A stretch of 64,000 nt of DNA, taken from contig NZ_CP095043.1 of assembly GCF_022919175.1 (NCBI RefSeq), positions 1,240,001 through 1,304,000 on the forward strand, in the 5' to 3' direction. The translations under genes were made by a program, and so were the position numbers. Of the stretch, positions 10,026 through 18,194 are shown one piece after another (position 1 is the stretch's first letter; every line of letters begins with the position of its first letter). The notes beneath the pieces are model-generated. The model was not told where the DNA came from. It was given only the letters and a program-made list of their open reading frames with translations, and did not search any database. This DNA comes from Leucobacter rhizosphaerae (GTDB lineage: Bacteria; Actinomycetota; Actinomycetes; Actinomycetales; Microbacteriaceae).

Positions 10026-11257
10026 GTGGATTTCGCACAGGAGATGTCACGCCGGGCCAGCGAGGGCCAGGGGCGGTACATCAGTGATCTGAGTGCCCTC
10101 GTCGGGATCGACTCCGGTTCCGACGACCGCGCGGGCGTGAACCGGGTCGCCGACTGGGTCGCGGACCGGCTTCGGAGCATCGGGTTCGACGTGGCGCGGC
10201 ACAGCCCGGGCGCCGGGGACCTCGGCACGGCGGCGCTGGTCGGCGATGCCCTCGTCGCGCGACGGAAGGGATCGGGACGGGGTCGGATCGCGATCTTCGC
10301 CCACATGGACACGGTGTTCACGGCGGGCGACGCGGCGGCGCGGCCGTTCTCGATCGACGACGCCGGACTCGCCCACGGCCCCGGGGTCACCGACGACAAG
10401 GCGGGCCTCGTCGCCGGGATCCACGCGGCCGAGCACCTGATCTCCGAGGGGAGCGAGCGCTACGGAGAGCTCGTGCTCGTGTGCACGCCCGACGAGGAGA
10501 TCGGGTCGCCGTTCGGCCGTCGGGTGCTGCAGGACGCCGTCCGCGACGCCGACGCCGCCCTCTGCCTCGAGTGCGCCCGGGAAAACGGCGACCTCGTCGG
10601 TTCGCGCAAGGGCGTGATCGACCTCGAGCTCGAGGTGCAGGGCGTCGCCGCGCACTCGGGGATCGAGCCCGAGCGCGGGGCCCACGCCGGACTCGAGTCC
10701 GCGCACCTCACCGTCTTTCTGCAGTCACTGGCCGACCCGCCCGCGGGGGTGACGGTGAACGTCGGGGTCCTGCGCGCCGGCGACCGTCTCAACATCGTGC
10801 CCGACCGCGCGCGGCTCTCGGTCGAGATGCGTGCGCCGCGGCAGGATCAGCTGACCGACCTGATGGCCACGATCCGGGATCGCATCGCCGCGCCCGTGGT
10901 CACCGGCACGTCCACTCGGATCATCCAGCGCGAGGAGTGCCCGCCGATGGAGCGTACGGCGGCGGGCGACCGGATCGGAGCGCTCGCGACGGAGGTCGCG
11001 GCATCCCTCGGGTTCACGGCGCACCTCGCAGCGACGGGGGCGTCTCCGATGCCAATCGGGTGTCGGCGCTCGGGATCCCCACCCTCGACGGCCTCGGCCC
11101 CGTCGGGGGCGGCGATCACACCCCCGGGGAATGGTTGGATCTCTCGACCGTGCCGCAGCGGGTCGCCTTCCTGGCCGCGCTGATTGATACACTCGGCGCA
11201 GCGATCCCCGTCGGCACCGCAGCGGTCGGGGCCCGTCGCGCCGTCGCGTCGGAGTGA
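10026..11257 (+). pseudogene. M20 family peptidase (carboxypeptidase G2-like), apparent 1-nt frameshift
   Basis: It starts at GTG 10026 after AAGGAG. The Zn-peptidase motifs are present: AHMDTVF, GPGVTDDKAG and TPDEEIG, then the dimerisation domain (GVAAHSGIEPERG). After HLAATG the frame leaves the family; the true continuation (VSDANRVSALGIPTLDGLGP, GGGDHTPGEWL) is in the next frame. Adding one G to the run at 11036-11040 restores 410 residues ending at 11257. That stop overlaps a GTG (GTGA) of the regulator frame. The enzyme would hydrolyse a dipeptide or N-acyl amino acid. As with the S51 gene opposite, a real mutation and a sequence error are both possible. Confidence 0.8.
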
Positions 11258-11286
11258 TCGCGCTTGTCGCACCCGGAGGTCGCCCT

Positions 11287-12183
11287 GTGAACCCAGAACC
11301 GCATCGCGCGTCGGCGCAGCGGGAGTCCGAGGATTCGGTCGCCACGCGCATCCGCGAGCGGATGGGCGAGTGCACCCCGTCGGAACGCAAGGTGGCGCGG
11401 GCGCTCCTCGCGACGTACCCCGGCGCCGGGTTCGAGACCGTCGCCGGCCTCGCCGAGATCGCGGGCGTGAGCGGGGCGACCGTGGTGCGCTTCACCACCA
11501 GGCTCGGATACCGGGGCTTCCCCGACTTCCAGCGAGCGCTGCGCGTCGAACTCGAGCAGCGCGGCGCGTCCCCGACGGCGCTCTACGAGCGCACGAGCTC
11601 GGCGCGCCGCTCCGCACGGGGCGACCGGCTGGCCGATCTCGCGTTCGCACCGGCGGAGGACCTGAAGACGACGTTCGCCGGCCTCTCCGAGCACGACTTC
11701 AACACCACGCTCGACGCGCTGGCGGCGCCGCGCAACCGGATCTGGATCGTCGGCGGGCGGTACAGCGGGTTCCTCGCCCAGTACCTCGCTGCCAGCCTGC
11801 AGCAGCTGCGCTCCGGCGTGCGCATGGTGCCGGAAATGGCGAGCCTCCGCGCGGCCGCACTCACTGATTTCGACGCGAAGGACGTGCTCATCGCCTTCGA
11901 CTTCCGGCGCTACGAGGCGGCGACCCGCGAGCTCGTGCAGCTCGCGAAGGCCCGGCGCGCGAGCGTCGTGGTCGTGACCGACCAGTGGCTCTCCCCCTGC
12001 GCGCCGGACGCCGACGCGGTGCTCACGAGCGTCGCCTCGGAGCGGGGACCGTTCGACTCGGTCGTGCCGGTGATGGCGATGATCGAGGCGCTGTTCGAGG
12101 CGCTGCTCGTGCGCATCGGCGATCCGGCGCGGGATCGCATCGCTCACATCGAGGAGACGGCGCAGCGGCTCGACCTGCTGTGA
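11287..12183 (+). CDS. MurR/RpiR family transcriptional regulator
   Basis: Encodes 298 residues. GTG 11287 is preferred because GGAGG lies 7 nt upstream; an alternative GTG at 11254 overlaps the M20 stop. An N-terminal RpiR helix-turn-helix (SERKVARALLATYPGAGFE, then VSGATVVRFTTRLGYRGF) is followed by a SIS domain (RIWIVGGRYSGFLAQYLA; VLIAFDFRRYEAATRE). The SIS domain normally binds a phosphorylated sugar or another small effector. It probably controls the divergent uptake/degradation operons around it. Confidence 0.9.
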   Translation: MNPEPHRASAQRESEDSVATRIRERMGECTPSERKVARALLATYPGAGFETVAGLAEIAGVSGATVVRFTTRLGYRGFPDFQRALRVELEQRGASPTALYERTSSARRSARGDRLADLAFAPAEDLKTTFAGLSEHDFNTTLDALAAPRNRIWIVGGRYSGFLAQYLAASLQQLRSGVRMVPEMASLRAAALTDFDAKDVLIAFDFRRYEAATRELVQLAKARRASVVVVTDQWLSPCAPDADAVLTSVASERGPFDSVVPVMAMIEALFEALLVRIGDPARDRIAHIEETAQRLDLL

Positions 12184-12486
12184 GGTGGGTGGGCCCGCGC
12201 CGTCCCGCGCTGGTCCGCGGACCCACACTGACCTCGCGCACCGCACCCCGCCGAGATCCTCTCATCTCGCCGAGATGCCACGCTGCAGGCGGCGATTTGG
12301 CGAGCGCTCGGCGAGATCGCAGGCGCTCGGCGAGATCGCGAGGATTCGGCGACCCACGACGCCACCCCGCCTATTCCGAGGCGTCTGGGTATACTGGGCA
12401 GCGGCTAAGGGCAGCCTAACTATCATCTGATGGTTAGGCCGCTGTTCTTCGCCACCACCAATCCCCGATTTCCTGAGGAGAACTCC
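12184..12486. repeat. Intergenic GCGCTCGGCGAGATCGC repeats and palindrome
   Basis: The gap before the siderophore operon holds a 17-bp direct repeat at 12304-12320 and 12323-12339 (only 2 bp between copies). A related perfect inverted repeat, CATCTCG-C-CGAGATG, sits at 12263-12277, with a further CCGAGATC copy near 12251. All share a CTCGGCGAGAT core. No coding frame is credible. The promoter and the iron box lie just downstream. The repeats may bind a regulator or be a dispersed genomic repeat. Confidence 0.55.
12390..12423 (+). promoter_or_regulatory. Promoter -10 with DtxR/IdeR-like iron box
   Basis: TATACT at 12390-12395 is a good -10 hexamer. About 10 bp downstream, AAGGGCAGCCTAACTA (from about 12406) matches the IdeR/DtxR consensus core AGGTTAGSCTAACC at 11 of 14 positions. 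A repressor bound here would cover the transcription start, so the siderophore importer is expected to be expressed only when iron is scarce. A second TTAGG occurs at 12433-12437. Confidence 0.6.
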
Positions 12487-13485
12487 ATGACTTCGCGACG
12501 GCTTCTCGCTGCGTGCTCCCTGGCCATTGCTACCGCGATCACCCTCGCCGGGTGCTCCGGATCCACGACCGAAGACTCCTCGTCCGCCGCGTCTGGCACC
12601 GCGAACGCCGACTACTACCCGGTCACCGTGACCGATATGGCCGGCAACGAGGTCACGATCGAGAGCGCCGACAGCGTCGCGATCACCGACAACCGGTTCT
12701 TCCAGGTCGCCGCCGACTGGGACGTGCCCGTCACGGCCGCACCCCTCGACCTCTTCAGCCCGCAGAACCCCCTCGCCGAGTCCACGGACATCCTGAACAT
12801 CGGCACCCACAGCGAGCCCGACTTCGAGCAGGTCGTGGCGGCGGATCCCGATCTGATCATCAACGGCTACCGCTTCAGCGAGGAGAACGCCGACGGCATG
12901 CAGGACGCCGCCCCCGACGCCGCCTTCGTGGACATGAACGGCCCCGAGGGGCAGCCGGTCGACGAGTACGTGACGGAGAGCCTCACCCTGATGGGCGAGG
13001 TCTTCAACAAGCAGGACGAGGCCGAGGCGCTCATCGAGGACTTCCACACCGCCGTCGACGACGCGAAGGCCTCGTACGATCCCGAGACGACCGTGATGGG
13101 CCTCGTGACCACCGGCAAGGAGATCAACTACTCGAACCCGACCGACGGCCGCGGCTCGAGCATCTTCTTCGACCTGCTCGACCTGACCCCGGCGCTCGAC
13201 GCGAGCGGCTCCGAGGGGCACATGGGCGACGACATCTCCCTGGAGGCCATCGCCGGCGCGAACGCCGACTTCTTCCTGGTGCTCGACCGCTCGGCGGCCG
13301 TCTCGGAGAGCGCGGAGGATCAGTCCGCGCTCGAGCTCATCACCGCGTCGCCGTCGCTCGCGAACGTGCCCGCCGTCGTCAACGACGCCATTTACGTGAT
13401 GCCCGGCGACTACTACCTCACCGAGGACGTCTTCGCCTACATCGCCGTGCTCGACGGACTGGCCGAGAGCTTCCCCGCGAAGTAG
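12487..13485 (+). CDS. Iron-siderophore ABC transporter, substrate-binding lipoprotein
   Basis: Encodes 332 residues. ATG 12487 follows GAGGAG. Lipobox ITLAGC is near residue 20, followed by a Ser/Thr-rich linker. The mature part has the class III (BtuF-like) pattern: VTDMAGNEVTIESADSVAI, NIGTHSEPDFEQVVAADPDLIING and a C-terminal FAYIAVLDGLAESF. It resembles the YclQ/CeuA group that binds catecholate siderophores such as petrobactin; this finer assignment is tentative. It is the first gene of a four-gene importer operon under an iron box. Confidence 0.9.
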   Translation: MTSRRLLAACSLAIATAITLAGCSGSTTEDSSSAASGTANADYYPVTVTDMAGNEVTIESADSVAITDNRFFQVAADWDVPVTAAPLDLFSPQNPLAESTDILNIGTHSEPDFEQVVAADPDLIINGYRFSEENADGMQDAAPDAAFVDMNGPEGQPVDEYVTESLTLMGEVFNKQDEAEALIEDFHTAVDDAKASYDPETTVMGLVTTGKEINYSNPTDGRGSSIFFDLLDLTPALDASGSEGHMGDDISLEAIAGANADFFLVLDRSAAVSESAEDQSALELITASPSLANVPAVVNDAIYVMPGDYYLTEDVFAYIAVLDGLAESFPAK

Positions 13486-13486
13486 C

Positions 13487-14515
13487 GTGCACACTCAAGC
13501 CCGCCGCGTCACCCGCACCGATCCCCTCGGTGCCGCAGCCCGCACCCGCTCGGCGGCGCGCACGAAGACGCGCGCGTGGCCGCTCGCGCTCGCGATCCTG
13601 CTCACCCTCGGCCTGATCGCCGCCTCCCTGCTCGTCGGCGTCGCCGACATCACCGACACGAGCGGCGGCGCCGAATTCCTCTTCATCACCCGGATCCCGC
13701 GCACGATCGCCCTCGTGCTGGCCGGCGCGAGCATGGCGATGGCCGGCCTCGTGATGCAGCTCATGACCCAGAACCGCTTCGTCGAACCGACCACCGTCGG
13801 CACCACCGAGTGGGCCGGTCTCGGGTTGTTGCTCTGCTACATCCTCTTCCCGGTGTCGAGCGTGTTCGTGAAGATGCTCATCGCGATCGTCTTCGCGTTC
13901 CTCGGCACCCTCGTCTTCTTCGCGTTCCTGCGACGCGTCACGCTGAAGTCGTCGCTCATCGTACCGATCGTCGGCATCATGTTCGGCGCGGTCATCAGCT
14001 CGATCACCACGTTCCTCGCCCTGCAGTTCGACCTGCTCCAGGTGCTCGGCGGCTGGTTCATGGGCAGCTTCACCCACATCGAGATCGGCCGCTACGAGCC
14101 GCTCTGGGTCGTGCTGATCGCGGCGGTCGCGGTCGTCGTGGTCGCCGACCGGTTCACGGTGGCGGGGCTCGGCAAGGACATCGCGACCACGGTCGGGCTC
14201 AACTACGAGCGCGTGGTGCTGCTCGGCGTCGGCCTCGTCGCGCTCGTGACCGGCGTCGTCACGGTGGTCATCGGATCGCTCCCGTTCCTCGGCCTCATCG
14301 TGCCGAACCTCGTGTCGATGATCCGAGGCGACAACCTCCGCTCGAACATCCCGTGGGTGTTCCTCACCGGCATCTGGGTCGTCACGGTGTGCGACCTCAT
14401 CTCGCGCACGGTCATCATGCCGTTCGAGGTGCCGATCTCACTCGTGCTCGGGATCATCGGAGCGGCCGTGTTCATCTTCATGCTGCTGCGCGCACGGAGG
14501 ACCAGTGCCCACTGA
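13487..14515 (+). CDS. FecCD-family siderophore permease 1
   Basis: Encodes 342 residues starting at GTG 13487, 1 bp after the binding-protein stop. About nine membrane segments are visible. The family landmarks are RIPRTIALVLAGASMAMAGL near the N-terminus, a GSFTHI-type turn and GSLPFLGLIVPNL, which faces the ATPase. The next permease starts inside its 3' end (GTG 14505). Confidence 0.92.
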   Translation: MHTQARRVTRTDPLGAAARTRSAARTKTRAWPLALAILLTLGLIAASLLVGVADITDTSGGAEFLFITRIPRTIALVLAGASMAMAGLVMQLMTQNRFVEPTTVGTTEWAGLGLLLCYILFPVSSVFVKMLIAIVFAFLGTLVFFAFLRRVTLKSSLIVPIVGIMFGAVISSITTFLALQFDLLQVLGGWFMGSFTHIEIGRYEPLWVVLIAAVAVVVVADRFTVAGLGKDIATTVGLNYERVVLLGVGLVALVTGVVTVVIGSLPFLGLIVPNLVSMIRGDNLRSNIPWVFLTGIWVVTVCDLISRTVIMPFEVPISLVLGIIGAAVFIFMLLRARRTSAH

Positions 14516-15566
14516 GCCAGTGTCTCCGGTTGCGGGATCGCGCACCACGCCTCCCCCACCCGCCGCCCGCCGCGTCGGCCCGTTCCCCGACCGCGCCCAC
14601 CAGGTGCGCTACCGACTGATCCTCGCCGCGCTCATCGCGGCCGCGATCCTGCTCACGGTGCTGCTCCTGAGCTGGGACAACCCGTTCGAGGCGTTCTCCG
14701 ACCGGTGGTGGCGGATCACCACGATGCGGGTGACCTCGATCATCGTGATCGCGGTCGTCACGTTCTGCCAGGGGCTCGCGACCGTCACCTTCCAGACCGT
14801 CACGAACAACCGCATCATCACCCCCTCGATCATGGGGTTCGAGTCGCTGTACATCCTGATCCAGACCGCGATCGTGTTCTTCTTCGGGTCCGGCGGCCTC
14901 ATCGACATGCCGCCGTTCGCGCGCTTCGTCGTGCAGGTCGCGATGATGGTGCTGTTCGCGGTGCTGCTCTACTCGTGGCTGCTGTCGGGCCGCTTCGGCA
15001 ACCTGCACGTCATGCTGCTCGTGGGCATCATCATCGGCGTGGGCATGGGGGCGCTCTCCACGTTCCTGCAGCAGATGCTCGACCCGAACGAGTTCGACGT
15101 GCTCCGCGCGAAGCTCTTCGGCAACATCGGCAACGCGACCACCGACTTCCTGTGGTTCGTGATCCCGGTCTGCGCGCTCGTCGGCGGCGCGATCTGGATC
15201 ATGGCCCGCCGCCTCAACACGATCGCGCTCGGCAGCGACATCAGCACGAACCTCGGGGTCAACCACAGGCGCCAGGTCATGGTCATGCTCACGCTCGTGT
15301 CGGTGCTCATGGCGATGAGCACGTCGCTCGTCGGGCCGATGACCTTCCTCGGGTTCCTCATGGCGTCGCTCGCGTACTCCGTCACCGACACCTACGACCA
15401 CCGCCGCATCTTCCCCGTGGCCTGGCTGCTCGGGTACGTGGTGCTCGGCGGCGCCTACTTCCTGCTCCGCCACGTGCTCCCCCTCGTCGACGCGGTGACG
15501 ATCATCGTCGAGCTCGTGGGTGGGCTCCTCTTCCTCTTCGTCATCCTCCGAAAGGGGCGCCTGTGA
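14505..15566 (+). CDS. FecCD-family siderophore permease 2
   Basis: Encodes 353 residues. GTG 14505 overlaps the previous permease by 11 bp. A Pro-rich cytoplasmic head of about 30 residues precedes the membrane domain. It includes TMRVTSIIVIAVVTFCQGLA, NLGVNHRRQ and SLVGPMTFLGFLMASL, the coupling region of FecCD permeases. It pairs with permease 1 as a heterodimer. Its stop overlaps the ATPase start (GTGA). Confidence 0.92.
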   Translation: MPTEPVSPVAGSRTTPPPPAARRVGPFPDRAHQVRYRLILAALIAAAILLTVLLLSWDNPFEAFSDRWWRITTMRVTSIIVIAVVTFCQGLATVTFQTVTNNRIITPSIMGFESLYILIQTAIVFFFGSGGLIDMPPFARFVVQVAMMVLFAVLLYSWLLSGRFGNLHVMLLVGIIIGVGMGALSTFLQQMLDPNEFDVLRAKLFGNIGNATTDFLWFVIPVCALVGGAIWIMARRLNTIALGSDISTNLGVNHRRQVMVMLTLVSVLMAMSTSLVGPMTFLGFLMASLAYSVTDTYDHRRIFPVAWLLGYVVLGGAYFLLRHVLPLVDAVTIIVELVGGLLFLFVILRKGRL

Positions 15567-16333
15567 TCCGGCTCGCCAACCTCGTCAAGCGCTACAGCAG
15601 CGACACCCAGATCGGCCCGATCTCCCTCGAGCTCCCGGCCGGCGGCATCGTGGCGCTCGTCGGCCCGAACGGCGCGGGCAAGTCCACCGTGCTCACCATG
15701 ATGGGCCGGTTGCTCTCCCCCGACGAGGGCAGCGTCGAGGTCGGCGGGCTCGACGTGCACCGCACCCCGTCGAAGCAGGTGGCGAAGACCGTGTCGATCC
15801 TGCGCCAGGAGAACCACTTCGTCACGCGCCTCACCGTGCGGCAGCTCGTGGGGTTCGGCCGATATCCCTACAACGGCGGCCGGCTGACGCAGGAGGACGA
15901 GGATCGGATCTCCGAGGCGATCGACTTCCTGAACCTCACCGAGCTCGAGCAGCGCTTCCTCGACCAGCTCTCCGGCGGGCAGCGGCAGCGGGCGTACGTC
16001 GCGATGGTGCTCGCGCAGCACACGGAGTACCTGCTGCTCGACGAGCCGCTCAACAACCTCGACGCCCAGCACTCGGTGCAGATGATGCAGCAGCTGCGGC
16101 GGGCCGCCGACGAACTCGGGCGCACCATCGTCATCGTGCTGCACGACATCAACTTCGCCGCGGCCTACAGCGACACCATCGTGGCGATGGAGGAGGGCCG
16201 GATCGCGGTGCACGGCACCCCTGACGAGATCATCCGCGACGACGTGCTGACGCGGGTGTTCCGTACGCCGGTGACCGTCGTGGACGGCCCGACCGGGCGC
16301 TTCGCCGCGTATCACCGGGGCGCGGTGGGCTGA
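15563..16333 (+). CDS. Iron-siderophore ABC transporter ATPase (FepC-like)
   Basis: Encodes 256 residues from GTG 15563, in GTGA overlap with permease 2. Walker A GPNGAGKST is near residue 35, the signature [13 protein letters not shown] near 137 and Walker B YLLLDEPLNNLD near 155, followed by the switch His in VLHDINFAA. The longer open frame upstream is a shadow of the permease. It completes the siderophore importer. Confidence 0.93.
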   Translation: MIRLANLVKRYSSDTQIGPISLELPAGGIVALVGPNGAGKSTVLTMMGRLLSPDEGSVEVGGLDVHRTPSKQVAKTVSILRQENHFVTRLTVRQLVGFGRYPYNGGRLTQEDEDRISEAIDFLNLTELEQRFLDQLSGGQRQRAYVAMVLAQHTEYLLLDEPLNNLDAQHSVQMMQQLRRAADELGRTIVIVLHDINFAAAYSDTIVAMEEGRIAVHGTPDEIIRDDVLTRVFRTPVTVVDGPTGRFAAYHRGAVG

Positions 16334-16370
16334 GGCGGACGGAGCGGAGCGGTCGCGCGCCGTATCGGGT

Positions 16371-17894
16371 TCAGTCCGGCCGCGCGATGCCCGCGTCTCG
16401 GAGCCGCGCGAGGTACCGGAGGTCGTCCTCCGCGTGCGCACCGTGCGTGTCGGCGATCAGGGTGACGTCCTCCCAGTCGGAGCGGACGAGCTCATCGAGC
16501 GCGACCCACAACGAGGAACGACCCGCTTCGACTGAACGCCAGTCGAGCGTGCGTGCGGCGTCCGCGCTGACCACGGCCTGCAGAGCCGGGTTGCGACGGA
16601 TGAACCGTGACGGATAGCCGCGGATCGTGATGCTGCCGGTCGCGTCGGTGAGATCGAGCATCCACTCAGGGTCGTCCATCCGCTCGCGGTGCCACTGCGC
16701 GTACCGAGCGGTCACGGCGTCGTCCGGGTCGTGGAGATCGGGGTTGAGGATCAGCCCGCGAATGCGCCCCCGCAGGGTGACCCGACGGAACTCGCACCCG
16801 AACCAGAATCCCGAGCTTTCGGGGCACCGGAGACCATCGATGGTGACGTCCTCGAGCACGGCACCGCTCGGAGAGCTGGCCTGCAGTTCGAGGTCCGTGA
16901 CCCGGACGCGAGCGATGCGAGAGCGCTCGTGCTGCAGCTCGGAGCGGCCGGTGACGCAGTGCTCCAGCGTGATCCGTCGGCCCGTCAGGTCGGCCAGCAC
17001 CTCACCCGGCTCGAGCCGCACATCACGGTAGACCGTGCGCGGCGGGTTCCGCTTCGCCCGCGTCTGCAACAGCGCCGCCGCGGAGTCGTTCGCCGCAGCC
17101 ACCAGATCCTCCAGAGCCAACGTCGTCGAGTCGGCTGCGCGTGGCTGCACTCCCGGGATCACGGTGAGCGTGCGAACCTGCCCGATGTCGGGCGCTGCGG
17201 CGATCACGCCGTCCGCGCAGAGATGCGCACTCTGCACGCCGTCGGGGAAGTCCACGACACCGATCTCGGCGTGGTCGTGCGCGGACCGCACGCAGAGGCG
17301 TTGCGGAGCGGATGCTCGGCTGTCGGTGGCTCCGACCAGCAGCCCGGCACCCGAGGCCAGTACCCGTGCGACCCCCGCCGGCGGGGCGTCGGTCGCGGTC
17401 GACACGGGAGGCAACGTGCGGCGGCGGCGCTTGAGCACCTCCAGCGCGCTCACCGAGACGAGCGACTCCGTCGGGGCTGCGAGTGTTCCCACGGCGACGA
17501 CGTCATCGTCGTCTCGGCGGAGATACGCATTGTGCTTCCCGATCTTCGCCGTGAGCTGGCGAACGATCGTTCCCGCCGCCAGATCGAGGTCGATCAGCAT
17601 GTAGTCGGTGAGCAGCAGCGCCCGGTCGCCCGGGAGGGCGAGAGCGTCGCGGAGCATGCCGCGCAGCCCTGTCAGCACGCGCCACTGGCCGGTGCGAAGA
17701 TCGAGGACGCCGAGGCGGGTGCTGGCGCGGCCCTCGACCCAGGAGGTGAGCACCACGCTCCCCGGGAGCACGACGGTGCTCGTCGGCATCTGGCGCGGGG
17801 CGTCGTCCGGGACCGGCACGCGCAGCTCCCGTGGTTCCAGACCGGCCGGGGCCGGCGACCCGTCGGACGTCACGACTTCCCGATCCGCTGCCAT
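16371..17894 (-). CDS. Hypothetical protein, possible beta-propeller plus beta-helix
   Basis: Encodes 507 residues from ATG 17894; GGAGG lies unusually close (1 nt). I do not recognise a family. The N-terminal 300 residues have repeated short strands with LDLRTGQWRVLTGL- and DLAAGTIVRQL-type turns, reminiscent of beta-propeller blades. Around residues 370-430 comes a run of R/T-x-V/L-x-L steps (RVTDLELQASS, EDVTIDGLRCPE, EFRRVTLRGRIRGLIL), as in beta-helical or pentapeptide-like folds. The C-terminal end (DWEDVTLIADTHGAH) resembles part of a small alpha/beta domain. There is no signal peptide. It converges on the siderophore ATPase gene and is divergent from a small membrane protein. Confidence 0.75.
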   Translation of the reverse strand: MAADREVVTSDGSPAPAGLEPRELRVPVPDDAPRQMPTSTVVLPGSVVLTSWVEGRASTRLGVLDLRTGQWRVLTGLRGMLRDALALPGDRALLLTDYMLIDLDLAAGTIVRQLTAKIGKHNAYLRRDDDDVVAVGTLAAPTESLVSVSALEVLKRRRRTLPPVSTATDAPPAGVARVLASGAGLLVGATDSRASAPQRLCVRSAHDHAEIGVVDFPDGVQSAHLCADGVIAAAPDIGQVRTLTVIPGVQPRAADSTTLALEDLVAAANDSAAALLQTRAKRNPPRTVYRDVRLEPGEVLADLTGRRITLEHCVTGRSELQHERSRIARVRVTDLELQASSPSGAVLEDVTIDGLRCPESSGFWFGCEFRRVTLRGRIRGLILNPDLHDPDDAVTARYAQWHRERMDDPEWMLDLTDATGSITIRGYPSRFIRRNPALQAVVSADAARTLDWRSVEAGRSSLWVALDELVRSDWEDVTLIADTHGAHAEDDLRYLARLRDAGIARPD

Positions 17895-17984
17895 ACCTCC
17901 ATCATTCCAGCTGCACGACCGGGCCCGAGGCACGGAAAGGATACCCACAGCAACCCCCACACCTTCGAGCGAGGATCCCGGATC

Positions 17985-18185
17985 ATGCACCCAGCCCTGA
18001 TCGCCGGCGGCGTGCTCATGATCCTCGCCGGCATCGTCGGCGCCGTGATCGCGTTCGGGATCGCCGCCACCTTCCTCATCGGCATCCCCGCGCACCTCGC
18101 GGGCATCGAGCAGGGGCAGGTCGCGGAGGCCGACCGGGCGGACGCGCTCGTCGAGCGGTGCGAGACGCTGCGGCTGCGGAACTGA
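17985..18185 (+). CDS. Small membrane protein, 66 aa
   Basis: ATG 17985 is preceded by GAGGA. The product is one hydrophobic hairpin (LIAGGVLMILAGIVGAVIAF, then TFLIGIPAHLAGI) with an acidic, helical C-terminus (EADRADALVERCE). It is too small for a family call. It converges on the serine hydrolase gene with 9 bp between stops. The good ribosome site and clean membrane profile support a real gene, but coding by chance in GC-rich DNA cannot be excluded. Confidence 0.5.
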   Translation: MHPALIAGGVLMILAGIVGAVIAFGIAATFLIGIPAHLAGIEQGQVAEADRADALVERCETLRLRN

Positions 18186-18194
18186 CGGGCGGGC

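Noticed and set aside
12262..13494. 410-codon minus-strand frame over the siderophore-binding gene
   Set aside because: Antisense shadow of a lipoprotein gene with a clear lipobox and ribosome site.
16689..18185. 498-codon plus-strand frame ending in the small membrane protein
   Set aside because: Only the last 66 codons from ATG 17985 look like protein; the rest is antisense to the hypothetical gene.
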